This document shows positions 48,423-56,734 of a stretch of DNA of 64,000 nt, in pieces. The stretch spans positions 1-64,000 of the forward strand of contig NZ_FZOR01000025.1 in assembly GCF_900188445.1 (NCBI RefSeq), given 5' to 3'. A program made the position numbers and the translations under genes. This stretch comes from Actinomadura meyerae (GTDB lineage Bacteria; Actinomycetota; Actinomycetes; Streptosporangiales; Streptosporangiaceae). How positions within the stretch are numbered: position 1 is the first letter of the stretch; each line of letters opens with the position of its first letter. Under the pieces are notes generated by a model. The model was not told the origin of the DNA, did not search any database, and was given only the letters and a program-made list of their open reading frames with translations.

Positions 48423-48943
48423 CGGCGGGCCTCCTCGGGCTCCAGGGCGTTCAGTTCGGGGGCGAGTTCGCGCAGCCTGGCGAGCGAGCGGTGCGTGGTG
48501 CTGCGCACGGTGCCGACGCCGCACCCGAGGATGCGCGCGACCTCGGCCTCGGGCAGGTCCTCGAAGAACCGCAGGACCAGCACGGCGCGCTGCTTGGGCG
48601 TGAGGCGGGCGAGGGCCGTGCGCACGGTCAGTTTCAGATCGACCGCCGCCGCGGCGTCCGGCCGGGAGGGCCCGGCCCCGTCGGGGAGGGCGCCGACCTG
48701 CGTCTCGCGCCGCCGCCGCGTCCGCCGCCAGTCGCTGACCTGCTGGCGGTACATCGCGCGCCGCACGTACGGTTCCGGGTTGTCCACGCTGCCCCAGCGC
48801 GCCGCGGTCTTGGCGAGCGCGGTCTGCAGCAGGTCCTCGGCCGCGTGCTGGTCGCCTCCCGAGAGCAGGTACGCCAGCCGCATCAGGGCCACCGATCTCG
48901 TCTCGACGAACTCGCGGAATCGCCGCTCCGCTGCGTCGTCCAT
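48419..48943 (-). CDS. SigE-type ECF RNA polymerase sigma factor
   Basis: About 174 residues. Region 2 spans FVETRSVALMRLAYLLSGGDQHAAEDLLQTALAKTAARW and region 4 TALARLTPKQRAVLVLRFFEDLPEAEVARILGCGVGTVRSTTHRSLARLR, the pattern of the SigE family (group with TSTSR-like YLLSGD). I start at ATG 48943, because GGAGG lies 5 nt before it; the GTG two codons earlier overlaps that site. Coupled by ATGA overlap to the membrane beta-propeller gene. Presumably responds to an envelope signal; its target promoters are not known. Confidence 0.9.
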   Translation of the reverse strand: MDDAAERRFREFVETRSVALMRLAYLLSGGDQHAAEDLLQTALAKTAARWGSVDNPEPYVRRAMYRQQVSDWRRTRRRRETQVGALPDGAGPSRPDAAAAVDLKLTVRTALARLTPKQRAVLVLRFFEDLPEAEVARILGCGVGTVRSTTHRSLARLRELAPELNALEPEEARR

Positions 48944-49005
48944 CGTCACCTCCGGTTTGGTGTCCCCCTTCCAGACGCCGCCGGAGGCGCGCCGCTATGC
49001 CTCGC

Positions 49006-49088
49006 GCGGCCCGCTTTCTGGCGGCCCGCTTTCTGGCGGCCCGCTCTCCCCGCGGGCCGCTCTCCCCGCGGGCCGCTCTCCCCGCGGG
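49006..49088. repeat. Two nested tandem arrays (15-bp x2 and 16-bp x3)
   Basis: GCGGCCCGCTTTCTG occurs at 49006-49020 and 49021-49035. Directly after comes CCGCTCTCCCCGCGGG, three exact copies at 49041, 49057 and 49073. The two units share GCGGCCCGCT-type sequence, so the second array probably arose from the first. Each 16-bp unit contains the palindrome CCCGCGGG. The array lies between the sigma gene start and the stop of the winged-helix gene. Confidence 0.9.
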
Positions 49089-49096
49089 CCGCGCGA

Positions 49097-49408
49097 TCAG
49101 TGCTCGCTCTCCGCCGGGGCGTCGGCGAGGGGCCGGCCGACGATCCGCTGGAGCGTGGCGACGTACTCGTCGAACGCGCGGCGGCCCTCGCGGGTGAGCT
49201 TGAACCAGGTGCGGGGGCGCTTGCCGACGTAGCCCTTGCGGATCTCGACGTAGCCCGCCTTCTCCAGCGCGCTCGCGTGCTTGGACACCACCGAGTCGCT
49301 CAGCCCGAGGCTGTCGCGGACGAAGCCGAACTCGGCCTCGGTCGCGGTCGCCAGCAGGGAGACCATCTGCAGCCGCGCGGGGGTGTGGATCACCGGGTCG
49401 AGGTTCAT
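49097..49408 (-). CDS. Small winged-helix regulator (HTH_34/ArsR-like)
   Basis: 103 residues, a single winged helix: PVIHTPARLQMVSLLATATEAEFGFVRDSLGLSDSVVSKHASALEKAGYVEIRKGYVGKRPRTWFKLTREG covers the region, with the wing KGYVGKRPRTW. This is the stand-alone winged-helix type (PF13601-like) often coded with a small membrane protein. It overlaps the stop of the upstream membrane-protein gene (ATGA). Three AAGTACTT palindromes before that operon are the likely autoregulatory sites. Confidence 0.88.
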   Translation of the reverse strand: MNLDPVIHTPARLQMVSLLATATEAEFGFVRDSLGLSDSVVSKHASALEKAGYVEIRKGYVGKRPRTWFKLTREGRRAFDEYVATLQRIVGRPLADAPAESEH

Positions 49409-49869
49409 CGGACGACCTTCCCGGCGAGGCGCGCGAACACCATGTCCTCAGCCCGGCGGAGCGTCGCCGCGCTGTAGGCGGCGGTGACGGCGCCCGCGAG
49501 GACCTTCTGCCAGACGCCCGAGCCGGTGGCGAGCCCGGCCGCGAGCGGGACGACGCCCCAGACCGCGAAGATCGAGGCGATCCACAGCGCCATCACGGCG
49601 GCGGCCTTCGGCGTCCAGGTGCGCGGCCGGAACTTGATGCGGGTGCGGGCGGACAGGGCGTACACGAGGCCGAGGAGCCCGGCGACGGCCACGCCGGTGA
49701 CGGCGGCCTGGGCGGCGCCGTCGAGCTCGGTCGCGACCGCGGCCGCCGTACCGAGGGCGACCACGCCCGGGAGGTACCAGACCGGCAGCCGCTGGTCGGC
49801 GTAGGCGCGCTGCTGGGTGCGCTCGATCGCGGCGAGGGCCTCGGCGGCGTCGGTGTACTGGTCGCTCAT
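49405..49869 (-). CDS. Four-segment membrane protein coupled to the winged-helix regulator
   Basis: 154 residues. After a 25-residue polar start (TDAAEALAAIERTQQRAYADQRLP), hydrophobic segments lie at about 30-50, 52-72, 88-110 and 113-135. I recognise no characterised family; such proteins are commonly found with the HTH_34-type regulator. ATG 49869, with GGAG 6 nt upstream. It is the first gene of the operon, with the regulator second. Confidence 0.8.
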   Translation of the reverse strand: MSDQYTDAAEALAAIERTQQRAYADQRLPVWYLPGVVALGTAAAVATELDGAAQAAVTGVAVAGLLGLVYALSARTRIKFRPRTWTPKAAAVMALWIASIFAVWGVVPLAAGLATGSGVWQKVLAGAVTAAYSAATLRRAEDMVFARLAGKVVR

Positions 49870-49890
49870 GGGGACTCCTGCTGACTCAAG

Positions 49891-49943
49891 AAGTACTTTC
49901 CGATGAAGAAAGTACTTTCTACTTTCCGCTGCGTCAAGTACTT
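49891..49943. promoter_or_regulatory. Three AAGTACTT palindromes upstream of the membrane/regulator operon
   Basis: AAGTACTT occurs at 49891-49898, 49910-49917 and 49936-49943. The middle copy extends to the perfect 12-bp palindrome GAAAGTACTTTC (49908-49919). Spacings are 19 and 26 bp. They begin 22 bp upstream of the ATG and probably overlap the promoter; the winged-helix protein of the same operon is the likely ligand. Confidence 0.75.
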
Positions 49944-50210
49944 GCCGGTGGTGGGAGCACGGCGCCGGGGCGGGCGCGCGGGGGTGCGTGGGGGTCCGGC
50001 GCGGGGCCTGGATGTGACGGGTCGTCGGCGGAAGTTCCCGGAGTTGTCGAACCATGGTCATCGCGTCGGCCGAAGCTGGTCGAAAGTCGACCTAGACTTT
50101 GCGCCCGAGCTCGTCACGGGTCATGATTTGCCTCACATGAGTCGCATAAGTAATTAATTACCCCCCGTGTATGGCGCGCAACGCTGGGGAACTGAGGAAA
50201 GGGAGAGTCC

Positions 50211-51485
50211 GTGGCGAACGACGGTTCGACCACTAATGGGCGCCCATGGGCGGATCTGCCGAGGGAACTGGCGGATCACATGCGGCCGCACCTCGACGAG
50301 GTGGCGGACGACATGATCCAGGAGATCCAGACGCGCGTCAGGGAGTACGACCGCCCCGGGGACGGCTCCTACTCCGGCACCCTGCGGCTCGCCGTCGAGC
50401 GCGTGCTGCACTACTTCGTCGACCGGGTGGCCGACCCGGCGCACGACCCCGCCCCGGTGACCGACTTCTTCCGCGCCATCGGCCGCGGCGAGGCCGGCGA
50501 GGGCCGCAGCCTCGACGCCATGCAGACCGCGATGCGGGTCGGCGGCATGGTGGCGTGGCGCCGGATGACCGAGGGCGCCGAGGTGCTGAAGGTGTCCCCC
50601 CGCACGCTGGGCGCCGTCGGGGAGGTGCTGATGCAGTTCCAGGACGAGCTCGCACACGCCGCCGCCGAGGGGTTCTCGCAGGCCAAGGCCGCCGTCGCGG
50701 GCGAGATGCAGCGCCGCCGCAAGCGCCTGCTCGACCTGCTGTTCGCGGACCCGCCGGCCGCGCAGGAGGCCATCGCCGACCTCGCCGCCGCCGCGCACTG
50801 GCCCGTTCCCCGGACGGTCGCCGCGGTCGCGCTCGGCCGGCACAACCAGGACGCCCGCCAACCCGCGTTCCCGCCGGACGTCCTCGCCGACCTGACCCGC
50901 CGCACCCCCAGCCTGATCATCCCCGACCCGGACGGCCCCGGCCGCGCCAAGCTCGTCGACCGCGCCCTCGCCGGGACGCTCGCCGTCGTCGGCCCCACGG
51001 TCCCGCTGATGGAGGCGGCCCGGTCGATCCAGTGGGCGCGCAAGACGCTGTCGCTCGTCCAGCGCGGGGTCATCGAGGCCGACAGCGGCGTCATCCGCAG
51101 CGTCGAGCACATGTCCACGCTGATCCTGTTCCAGGACGAGGGCCTCATCACCTCGCTCGCCGACCTGCGCCTCGCGCCGCTGGCGCACCTGCGCCCGAGC
51201 CAGCAGGACCGGCTCGCGGAGACGCTGCTCGCCTGGCTCCAGTCGGGCCGCAACGCCAACGAGGTCGCGATGCGGCTGCACGTCCACCCGCAGACCGTCC
51301 GGTACCGGCTGCGCCAGCTGGAGGAGCTGTTCGGCGACCAGCTGCTCGACCCGGACCTGCGCTTCGACCTGGAGATCGTGCTGCGCGCCCGCGCGCTGCT
51401 CGCCGACAACGCGGGCGAGCGGATCATCCCGCCGTCGCGCGAGGCGGTCGGCGACTCCGGCGAGGTGGTCAGCTTCCGCCGCTGA
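50211..51485 (+). CDS. PucR/CdaR-type transcriptional regulator
   Basis: 424 residues. The N-terminal third (DLPRELADHMRPHLDEVADDMIQEIQTRV onwards) is of the RsbRD-like helical type; the middle part is a GGDEF-like/CdaR region (VAAVALG, VVGPTVPLMEAARSIQWARK) and the C terminus is the PucR HTH (LLAWLQSGRNANEVAMRLHVHPQTVRYRLRQLEELFG region). Family members activate purine, amino-acid or other catabolic genes. GTG start after GGGAGAG. A 341-nt upstream region separates it from the divergent membrane-protein operon; I see no clear operator close to its start. Confidence 0.87.
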   Translation: MANDGSTTNGRPWADLPRELADHMRPHLDEVADDMIQEIQTRVREYDRPGDGSYSGTLRLAVERVLHYFVDRVADPAHDPAPVTDFFRAIGRGEAGEGRSLDAMQTAMRVGGMVAWRRMTEGAEVLKVSPRTLGAVGEVLMQFQDELAHAAAEGFSQAKAAVAGEMQRRRKRLLDLLFADPPAAQEAIADLAAAAHWPVPRTVAAVALGRHNQDARQPAFPPDVLADLTRRTPSLIIPDPDGPGRAKLVDRALAGTLAVVGPTVPLMEAARSIQWARKTLSLVQRGVIEADSGVIRSVEHMSTLILFQDEGLITSLADLRLAPLAHLRPSQQDRLAETLLAWLQSGRNANEVAMRLHVHPQTVRYRLRQLEELFGDQLLDPDLRFDLEIVLRARALLADNAGERIIPPSREAVGDSGEVVSFRR

Positions 51486-51526
51486 GCACCGCGGCCCGCT
51501 CGCCCCCGCCGCGGTCCGGCCGCGCG

Positions 51527-51751
51527 TCAGCCGCGGCGGAGCGAGCGCAGCCGCTCGGCGGTCGCGACGCGTTCGGCGAGCCGGGTCTGCGCGTCGCACA
51601 GCAGCCACAGCTCGCCCTCGTCGGCCGCGTGGATCTCCTCCAGGCAGCCGTTGACGAGCTGGTAGTCCGACAGCCGGGTGACCCTGGTGGCGCGCAGGCC
51701 CTCGCCCGAGCGTTCGCTGCGCCACCCGGGCATGCACATGGTCACCGACAT
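51527..51751 (-). CDS. Small hypothetical protein, 74 residues
   Basis: A short frame with a plausible ribosome-binding site (GGGAG, 9 nt before the ATG at 51751) and a perfect 22-bp palindrome about 22 bp further upstream, which supports a real gene. The second half is a likely amphipathic helix (LSDYQLVNGCLEEIHAADE and LCDAQTRLAERVATAERLRS). No family recognised. It is convergent with the PucR gene and divergent from the GntR gene. Confidence 0.5.
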   Translation of the reverse strand: MSVTMCMPGWRSERSGEGLRATRVTRLSDYQLVNGCLEEIHAADEGELWLLCDAQTRLAERVATAERLRSLRRG

Positions 51752-51773
51752 GGTCCGGGGCTCCCTCGGTCGG

Positions 51774-51795
51774 CCTATGGTGGGTCTACCATAGG
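51774..51795. promoter_or_regulatory. Perfect palindrome CCTATGGT-N6-ACCATAGG
   Basis: Eight-base arms at 51774-51781 and 51788-51795 are exact. The inner part includes GGTCTACC, in the style of GntR/HutC operators (GGT/ACC). The site lies between the 74-residue gene and the GntR-family gene at 51910, so the latter is the likely binder. Confidence 0.65.
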
Positions 51796-51909
51796 ACTAC
51801 CAAGCACCGCCCACAACACGTTCCGCAGAACCCCAAAAGGCCGCCCGGACGGGTGGGATCTGTACGGTGTGAGGTCAACGCACCGACCCGGAGCAGGATC
51901 TGATCTGGT

Positions 51910-52659
51910 ATGCCGCGACCCCCCACGAAGGCACAGGTGATCTCGAACGCGCTCGCCGCCCGCATCGTCGAGGGCGAGCTCGAACCGGGGTCCTGGCTGC
52001 CGTCCGAGCGGCGGCTCGCGGGCGAGTTCGGCGCCGACCGGTCCACCGTGCGGCGGGCGCTGCGGATCCTCGCGGAGACGGGTCTGGTGCGGTTGCAGCA
52101 CGGCGCGGGGGCGCAGGTTCGCACCGCGCCGAAGGTGCGGCGCGCGGCGGCCGACATCACGCGGCAGGTCGGCGAGTGGCGCGGCTTCCACGTGTCGGCG
52201 CAGCGGGACGGGCGCCGCCCGTTCACCCGGACGACCGTGACCGAGATCCGCGCGGACGAGCGGCTCGCGCCCCGGCTGGACGTCCCCGTCGGGACGCGCG
52301 TGCTGGAGCGGGCGCGAGTCCAGGGCGTGGAGGGGGAGCCGCCCGTCCAGACGGCGACGACCTGGGTCATCTGGCCCATCGTCGAGCGGATCCCCGTGCT
52401 GCTGGAGGTCGACACCGGTCCGGGCGGCATCTACTCGCGGCTGGAGGAGACCGGCCACCGCATCACGTTCGAGGAGTCGGTGACGTGCCGGCTGCCGCGC
52501 GCCGACGAGCAGGAGACGCTGCGCATCGGCCCGGACCAGCCCGTCCTCACCCTGTGGCGGCGCGCCTACGACCAGGACGACCGCGTCGTCGAGGTCACCC
52601 ACCGGGTGGTGGTCGGCGACCGCCACGAACTCGTGTACCGCTACGGGTCGGGAGCCTGA
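51910..52659 (+). CDS. GntR-family (HutC subfamily) transcriptional regulator
   Basis: 249 residues: N-terminal winged helix (VISNALAARIVEGELEPGSWLPSERRLAGEFGADRSTVRRALRIL region) and a C-terminal UTRA effector domain (VPVGTRVLERARVQ, ITFEESVTCRLPRADEQETLRI, VTHRVVVGDRHELVYRY). UTRA regulators sense sugars, histidine derivatives or similar small molecules. It precedes the NUDIX gene by 1 nt, so the two form an operon. The palindrome at 51774 may be its operator. Confidence 0.9.
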   Translation: MPRPPTKAQVISNALAARIVEGELEPGSWLPSERRLAGEFGADRSTVRRALRILAETGLVRLQHGAGAQVRTAPKVRRAAADITRQVGEWRGFHVSAQRDGRRPFTRTTVTEIRADERLAPRLDVPVGTRVLERARVQGVEGEPPVQTATTWVIWPIVERIPVLLEVDTGPGGIYSRLEETGHRITFEESVTCRLPRADEQETLRIGPDQPVLTLWRRAYDQDDRVVEVTHRVVVGDRHELVYRYGSGA

Positions 52660-52660
52660 C

Positions 52661-53209
52661 ATGAGCGAAGAGCCCGCGGTCCGCCGGATCGGCTCGCGGA
52701 TCGTCTACGAGAACCCCTGGATGGTCGTCCGCGAGGACGAGGTCGAGCGCCTCGACGGCTCGCGCGGCATCTACGGCGTCGTCGACAAACCCGACTTCGT
52801 GCTGGTCATCCCGGTCGAGGACGGCGGGTTCCACCTCGTCGAGGAGTACCGGTACCCGATCGGCAAGCGCACCTGGAGCTTCCCGCAGGGCTCGCTGCCC
52901 GGCCGCCAGGCCGCCGAGCCGGAGGAGCTGGCCCGCCTCGAACTCGCCCAGGAGACGGGCCTGCGCGCCGGGACGCTGCGGCATCTCGGCCACCTGAACT
53001 GCTCGCACGGGACGAGCGGCCAGGGCTTCGACATCTTCGTCGCGTCCGACCTGGTGGCCGGGGAGACCGACCGGGAGCCCGAGGAGCAGGACATGCGGCA
53101 GAAATGGATGTCCAGGGACGAGTTCAAGGCGCTCATCCGGGCGGGCCGCATCACCGACGACTCGACCCTCGCCGCCTACGCCCTGCTCACGATGGACGAG
53201 ACGGGCTGA
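52661..53209 (+). CDS. NUDIX hydrolase (ADP-ribose pyrophosphatase-like) with an altered Nudix box
   Basis: 182 residues. The fold is recognisable from VVREDEVERLDG, LVIPVEDGGFHLVEEYRYPIGKRTW and the box region GSLPGRQAAEPEELARLELAQETGL. The canonical box GX5EX7REUXEEXGU is only partly kept: the Arg before the catalytic Glu is Leu and the first Glu of EE is Gln. One metal-ligand Glu remains, so activity may be changed or weak. Cotranscribed with the GntR gene. Its 3' end overlaps the convergent membrane-protein gene by 23 nt. Confidence 0.85.
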   Translation: MSEEPAVRRIGSRIVYENPWMVVREDEVERLDGSRGIYGVVDKPDFVLVIPVEDGGFHLVEEYRYPIGKRTWSFPQGSLPGRQAAEPEELARLELAQETGLRAGTLRHLGHLNCSHGTSGQGFDIFVASDLVAGETDREPEEQDMRQKWMSRDEFKALIRAGRITDDSTLAAYALLTMDETG

Positions 53210-54935
53210 GGCAGTCCGCCGAGCCGTCGAGGGGCCGCCGCTCCAGGATCTCCCTGGCCCGCGCCCGCGCGAGGTTGGCGCTCATCGCCGGCTCGTCCTC
53301 GGTGAGGCCGGCGGCGATCCTGCGCAGCGTGCACGTCCGGAGCGGCTCCGGCAGGGCGTCCAGCGCGGGCACCGCGTCGGCGGACAGCTCCCGCAGGTAC
53401 CGGACGTCGATCTTGCCGAGCTGGGCGTGCCGGGCGACGTTGTGCTCGGCGATGAACCCGTCCGGGTTGATCAGCACGAGCGCGATCATCGCCGCCGCGC
53501 CGCTGCCCGCGACCGCGCGCGGCAGCCAGGGGACGCGCCCCCGCACCACGCCGGCGACGGCGACCAGCACCACGACGAGGCCGAGCCACAGCTCGAACGC
53601 GTGCACCCACAGCCGCAACCGCGTCCAGCCGAACGTCTCCTCGTACAGGTAGAGGCGGCGCAGCGCGACGGCGACGACGACCAGCGTCAGCGCGCACAGC
53701 AGACCCAGCAGGACCCGGACGGTCATCCGGTCGCCCTGGGTGGCGTCCGGCGCGTAGCGCTTGGCGGCGGCGACCACCACCAGCACCAGCACGGTCACGA
53801 CGACGAGCTGGAAGAACCCCTGCCGCGCGTACTCGGCGTAGGTGAGGCCGGTGGAGCGCAGCAGCTCGTCCTTGTCGTCGGCGAGGAACACCCCGGCCTG
53901 GATCGAGCAGAACAGCAGGAACAGCAGGTCGAGCGCCGCGATCGGCACGGCCCACGACCAGCGCCCGGCGGGCTTGCCGGGCTCGGGGGCCAGCATGCGC
54001 AGCGGCGGCGGCGACTGCCCGAGGTAGGCCCCGGCGGACGCCAGCGCCATCGTCACGACGCCCGCGCACAGGTACAGGACGCCCGAGAACGGCGACACGT
54101 CGGGGACGAGGTCGGAGGCGAGGGTGCCGAACGCCGCGTCCGCCCCGACGAACAGCGCGCCGAACACCGCGAGGAGCCCGCCCGCGATCAGCGACGTCCG
54201 GATCACCGGCCACGCGTTGCTCTTCTCGGACGTCACCGTCCGGTAGCCGCTCTCCGCGACCCACGGCAGCATGGCGCCGCCCGCGGGCACGACCGCGAGA
54301 CCGCCGAGCAGCACCTCCGGCCACGACCGCCCGCCGGACGCCGCGTACGACCCGGCGGCGACGGCGAGCAGCAGCGCGGGCACGACGACCCACTCCGCCT
54401 CCCGCAGCGCGGCGGACGACGCCAGGCCGAGGGCGAGCAGCCCGAACACGAGCGCCGTCCGGTTGACCCGCGTTCCCCGCCGTCCTGCGCCGGGCCGGAC
54501 GATCCGTCCCGCCGACCACGCCGACGCCGCCGCCACATAGGTGACGGCCACGGCGGCGATGACGACGCCGACGCCGAGGAGCCCCGCCCGGAGCTGCGGC
54601 CCGACCGTGACGGCCCCGATCACTCCGGTGATCAGCGTGCCCGCCAGCAGTGACGGCGCCATCGGCCGCGCAGGCCGCCGCCACGCCTTCAGCGCCTTCT
54701 CGATCTTGGTGGGCTTGTAGGCGAGCGGCGGCGGAGTCCCCGGCCGCGCCCAGTAACCCGGCTGCCCCTGGTAAGGCGGAGCCGGCACCGCTCCCGGCGG
54801 CGGGGGCACCGCGCCGGGCGGCGGGGGCACCGCGCCCGGCGGAGGCGACACCGCGACGGGGGTCTTCTTCGCTTCCTCGCCGGGCTTCGGGTCCGCCTGC
54901 GCTTGGTCGGCGGGATCCTCGGGGTCGGTCGTCAT
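53187..54935 (-). CDS. Polytopic membrane protein of the DUF4153/DUF4173 type
   Basis: 582 residues. A cytoplasmic N terminus contains three 21-bp repeats encoding AVPPPPG, then about 12-13 hydrophobic segments, and a soluble C-terminal tail of about 80 residues. The segment LRRLYLYEETFGWTRLRLWVHAFELWLGL is characteristic of the DUF4153/4173 family. Function unknown. It is the last gene of a three-gene unit after the response regulator and histidine kinase genes: its ATG overlaps the histidine kinase stop (ATGA). So it may be the output or a partner of that system. Confidence 0.8.
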   Translation of the reverse strand: MTTDPEDPADQAQADPKPGEEAKKTPVAVSPPPGAVPPPPGAVPPPPGAVPAPPYQGQPGYWARPGTPPPLAYKPTKIEKALKAWRRPARPMAPSLLAGTLITGVIGAVTVGPQLRAGLLGVGVVIAAVAVTYVAAASAWSAGRIVRPGAGRRGTRVNRTALVFGLLALGLASSAALREAEWVVVPALLLAVAAGSYAASGGRSWPEVLLGGLAVVPAGGAMLPWVAESGYRTVTSEKSNAWPVIRTSLIAGGLLAVFGALFVGADAAFGTLASDLVPDVSPFSGVLYLCAGVVTMALASAGAYLGQSPPPLRMLAPEPGKPAGRWSWAVPIAALDLLFLLFCSIQAGVFLADDKDELLRSTGLTYAEYARQGFFQLVVVTVLVLVVVAAAKRYAPDATQGDRMTVRVLLGLLCALTLVVVAVALRRLYLYEETFGWTRLRLWVHAFELWLGLVVVLVAVAGVVRGRVPWLPRAVAGSGAAAMIALVLINPDGFIAEHNVARHAQLGKIDVRYLRELSADAVPALDALPEPLRTCTLRRIAAGLTEDEPAMSANLARARAREILERRPLDGSADCLSPSRPS

Positions 54936-55987
54936 GTCGGGTCTCCGCTGGTCGGGGGGATCAGGACGCGGATGCGGCAGCCGGTCGGGGTGTCCAGGAC
55001 GGTGATGTCGCCGCCGTGCAGGTCGGTGGCCCAGTTCGCGATGGCGAGGCCGAGGCCGGTGCCGCCGCCGGGCGTACCGGCGCGCGTGCCGGGCGCCGCG
55101 CCGCGGGAGAAGCGTTCGAACACGCGGGCGCGCTCTTCGGGGGGAATGCCGGGTCCCTCATCGGCCACTTCGATGACCAGTCCGCCCGGAAGGTTCGCGG
55201 GACGCGCGGTGACGGTGACGGGCCGCCCGTCCGGGCCGTGCCGGGCGGCGTTGTCGAGCAGGTTCGCGACGATCTGGTGCAGGCGGTCGCGGTCGGCGAC
55301 GGCGTGCAGGCCGGGGGCGACGTCGGTCTCGAACACCGCCTCCGGGTGCCCGGCGCGGGCCTCGGCGGTGACGCCGTCGACGAACTCGGCGACGTCGATG
55401 TCGGCCAGGTCGAGGACGGCCGCGCCCGCCTCCGCGCGCGACAGGTCGAGGAGCTGGGTGACGAGCCGGCCGAGCCGCTCGGTCTGCTCCAGCGCGGATT
55501 CGAGGACGGCGGGGGTCGCGGGCGTGACGCCGTCCGCGACGTTCTCCAGGACGGCGTGCAGCGCGCTGATCGGGGTGCGCAGCTCGTGCGAGACGTTGGC
55601 GACGAAGTCGCGGCGCTGCCGCTCCACCTCGGCGAGGTCGGCGGCCATCCGGTTGAACGCCTGCGCCAGCTCGCCGACCTCGTCCCGCGACGTGGCGCGG
55701 ACCCGGCGGCTGTAGTCGCCGCGCGCCATCGCCCGCGCCGCCGCCGTCATCTCCCGGAGCGGCGCGGTCATCCCGTGCGCGAGGAGCTGTATCACGACGA
55801 GGGAGATCAGCACGCCGACCGGCATCGTCTGCCGCGCGCGGAACCCCAGCGGGTACCCCCACAGGACGATCAGCACGGCGACGCACGCGGTCACGACGAC
55901 CACGACGCCGAACTTCACCTTGATCGACCGGAGCGGGTCCAGGGGGCGGGGCAGCCGCGCCCACAGCCGGTGGACGATCGGGCTCAC
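54932..55987 (-). CDS. Sensor histidine kinase
   Basis: 351 residues with two membrane segments close together (FGVVVVVTACVAVLIVLWG and GVLISLVVIQLLAHG), hence almost no extracellular sensor loop. HAMP follows (PLREMTAAARAMARGDYSRRV), then the H box FVANVSHELRTPISAL, N box NLLDNAARHG, and G boxes DEGPGIPPEE and GGGTGLGLAI. It phosphorylates the cognate response regulator encoded upstream, whose stop it overlaps (GTGA at 55984-55987). With so short an extracellular part it probably senses a membrane or intracellular signal. Confidence 0.92.
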   Translation of the reverse strand: MSPIVHRLWARLPRPLDPLRSIKVKFGVVVVVTACVAVLIVLWGYPLGFRARQTMPVGVLISLVVIQLLAHGMTAPLREMTAAARAMARGDYSRRVRATSRDEVGELAQAFNRMAADLAEVERQRRDFVANVSHELRTPISALHAVLENVADGVTPATPAVLESALEQTERLGRLVTQLLDLSRAEAGAAVLDLADIDVAEFVDGVTAEARAGHPEAVFETDVAPGLHAVADRDRLHQIVANLLDNAARHGPDGRPVTVTARPANLPGGLVIEVADEGPGIPPEERARVFERFSRGAAPGTRAGTPGGGTGLGLAIANWATDLHGGDITVLDTPTGCRIRVLIPPTSGDPT

Positions 55988-56670
55988 GGCGCCGGCTCCA
56001 GGCTGTAGCCGACGCCGTGCACGGTGCGGATCAGCTCCTGCCCGAGCTTGCGCCGCAGCGCCTTCACGTGGCTGTCGACGACGCGGGTCCCGGAGGCGTC
56101 CGCCCAGTCCCACACCTGCTCCAGCAGGACGGCGCGGGTCAGCACCGCGCCGCGGTTGCGCAGCAGGCAGGTGAGCAGGTCGAACTCGGTGGGGGTGAGG
56201 TGCACCTCGCAGCCGTCCCGGCGGACGCGGCGCGCGCGCTCGTCGATCTCCAGGTCGCCGAGGCGGACGGTGCCGTCCGCGGGCTCCATGGCGGGACGCT
56301 CGACGCGCCGCAGCACCGCCCGGATGCGCGCCACCAGTTCGCGCATGCTGAACGGCTTGGTCACGTAGTCGTCGGCGCCGACACCGAGGCCCACGAGCAG
56401 GTCCGTCTCGTCGTCGCGCGCGGTGAGCATCAGCACCGGCACGGGGCGCTCGGCCTGGACGCGGCGGCACACCTCCAGGCCGTCGAAGCCGGGCAGCATC
56501 ACGTCCAGCACGATGAGGTGCGGCTCGTACGCGCGCGCCCGCTCGACCGCCGAGGGCCCGTCGCCCGCGGTCTCGACGCCGAAGCCCTCGGCGGCCAGCC
56601 GGTCCGCCACGGCGCGCGCGATCGTCGGCTCGTCCTCGACCACGAGGACGCGAGTCTCGTTACCCGTCAC
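55984..56670 (-). CDS. OmpR/PhoB-family response regulator
   Basis: 228 residues. Receiver: VLVVEDEP (acidic pair), the phospho-acceptor Asp in LIVLDVMLPGFDG, Thr/Ser in LMLTARD and Lys in YVTKPFS. C-terminal winged helix: LTPTEFDLLTCLLRNRGAVLTRAVLLEQVW and TRVVDSHVKALRRKLG. First gene of the operon, followed by its histidine kinase and a DUF4153-type membrane protein. All catalytic residues are present. Confidence 0.93.
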   Translation of the reverse strand: MTGNETRVLVVEDEPTIARAVADRLAAEGFGVETAGDGPSAVERARAYEPHLIVLDVMLPGFDGLEVCRRVQAERPVPVLMLTARDDETDLLVGLGVGADDYVTKPFSMRELVARIRAVLRRVERPAMEPADGTVRLGDLEIDERARRVRRDGCEVHLTPTEFDLLTCLLRNRGAVLTRAVLLEQVWDWADASGTRVVDSHVKALRRKLGQELIRTVHGVGYSLEPAP

Positions 56671-56734
56671 GGGTCCAGACTCTAGAAGCCCGATATGCGT
56701 GCGTCGGGCGTGGAATGTGGAGGAGACGTGAAGA

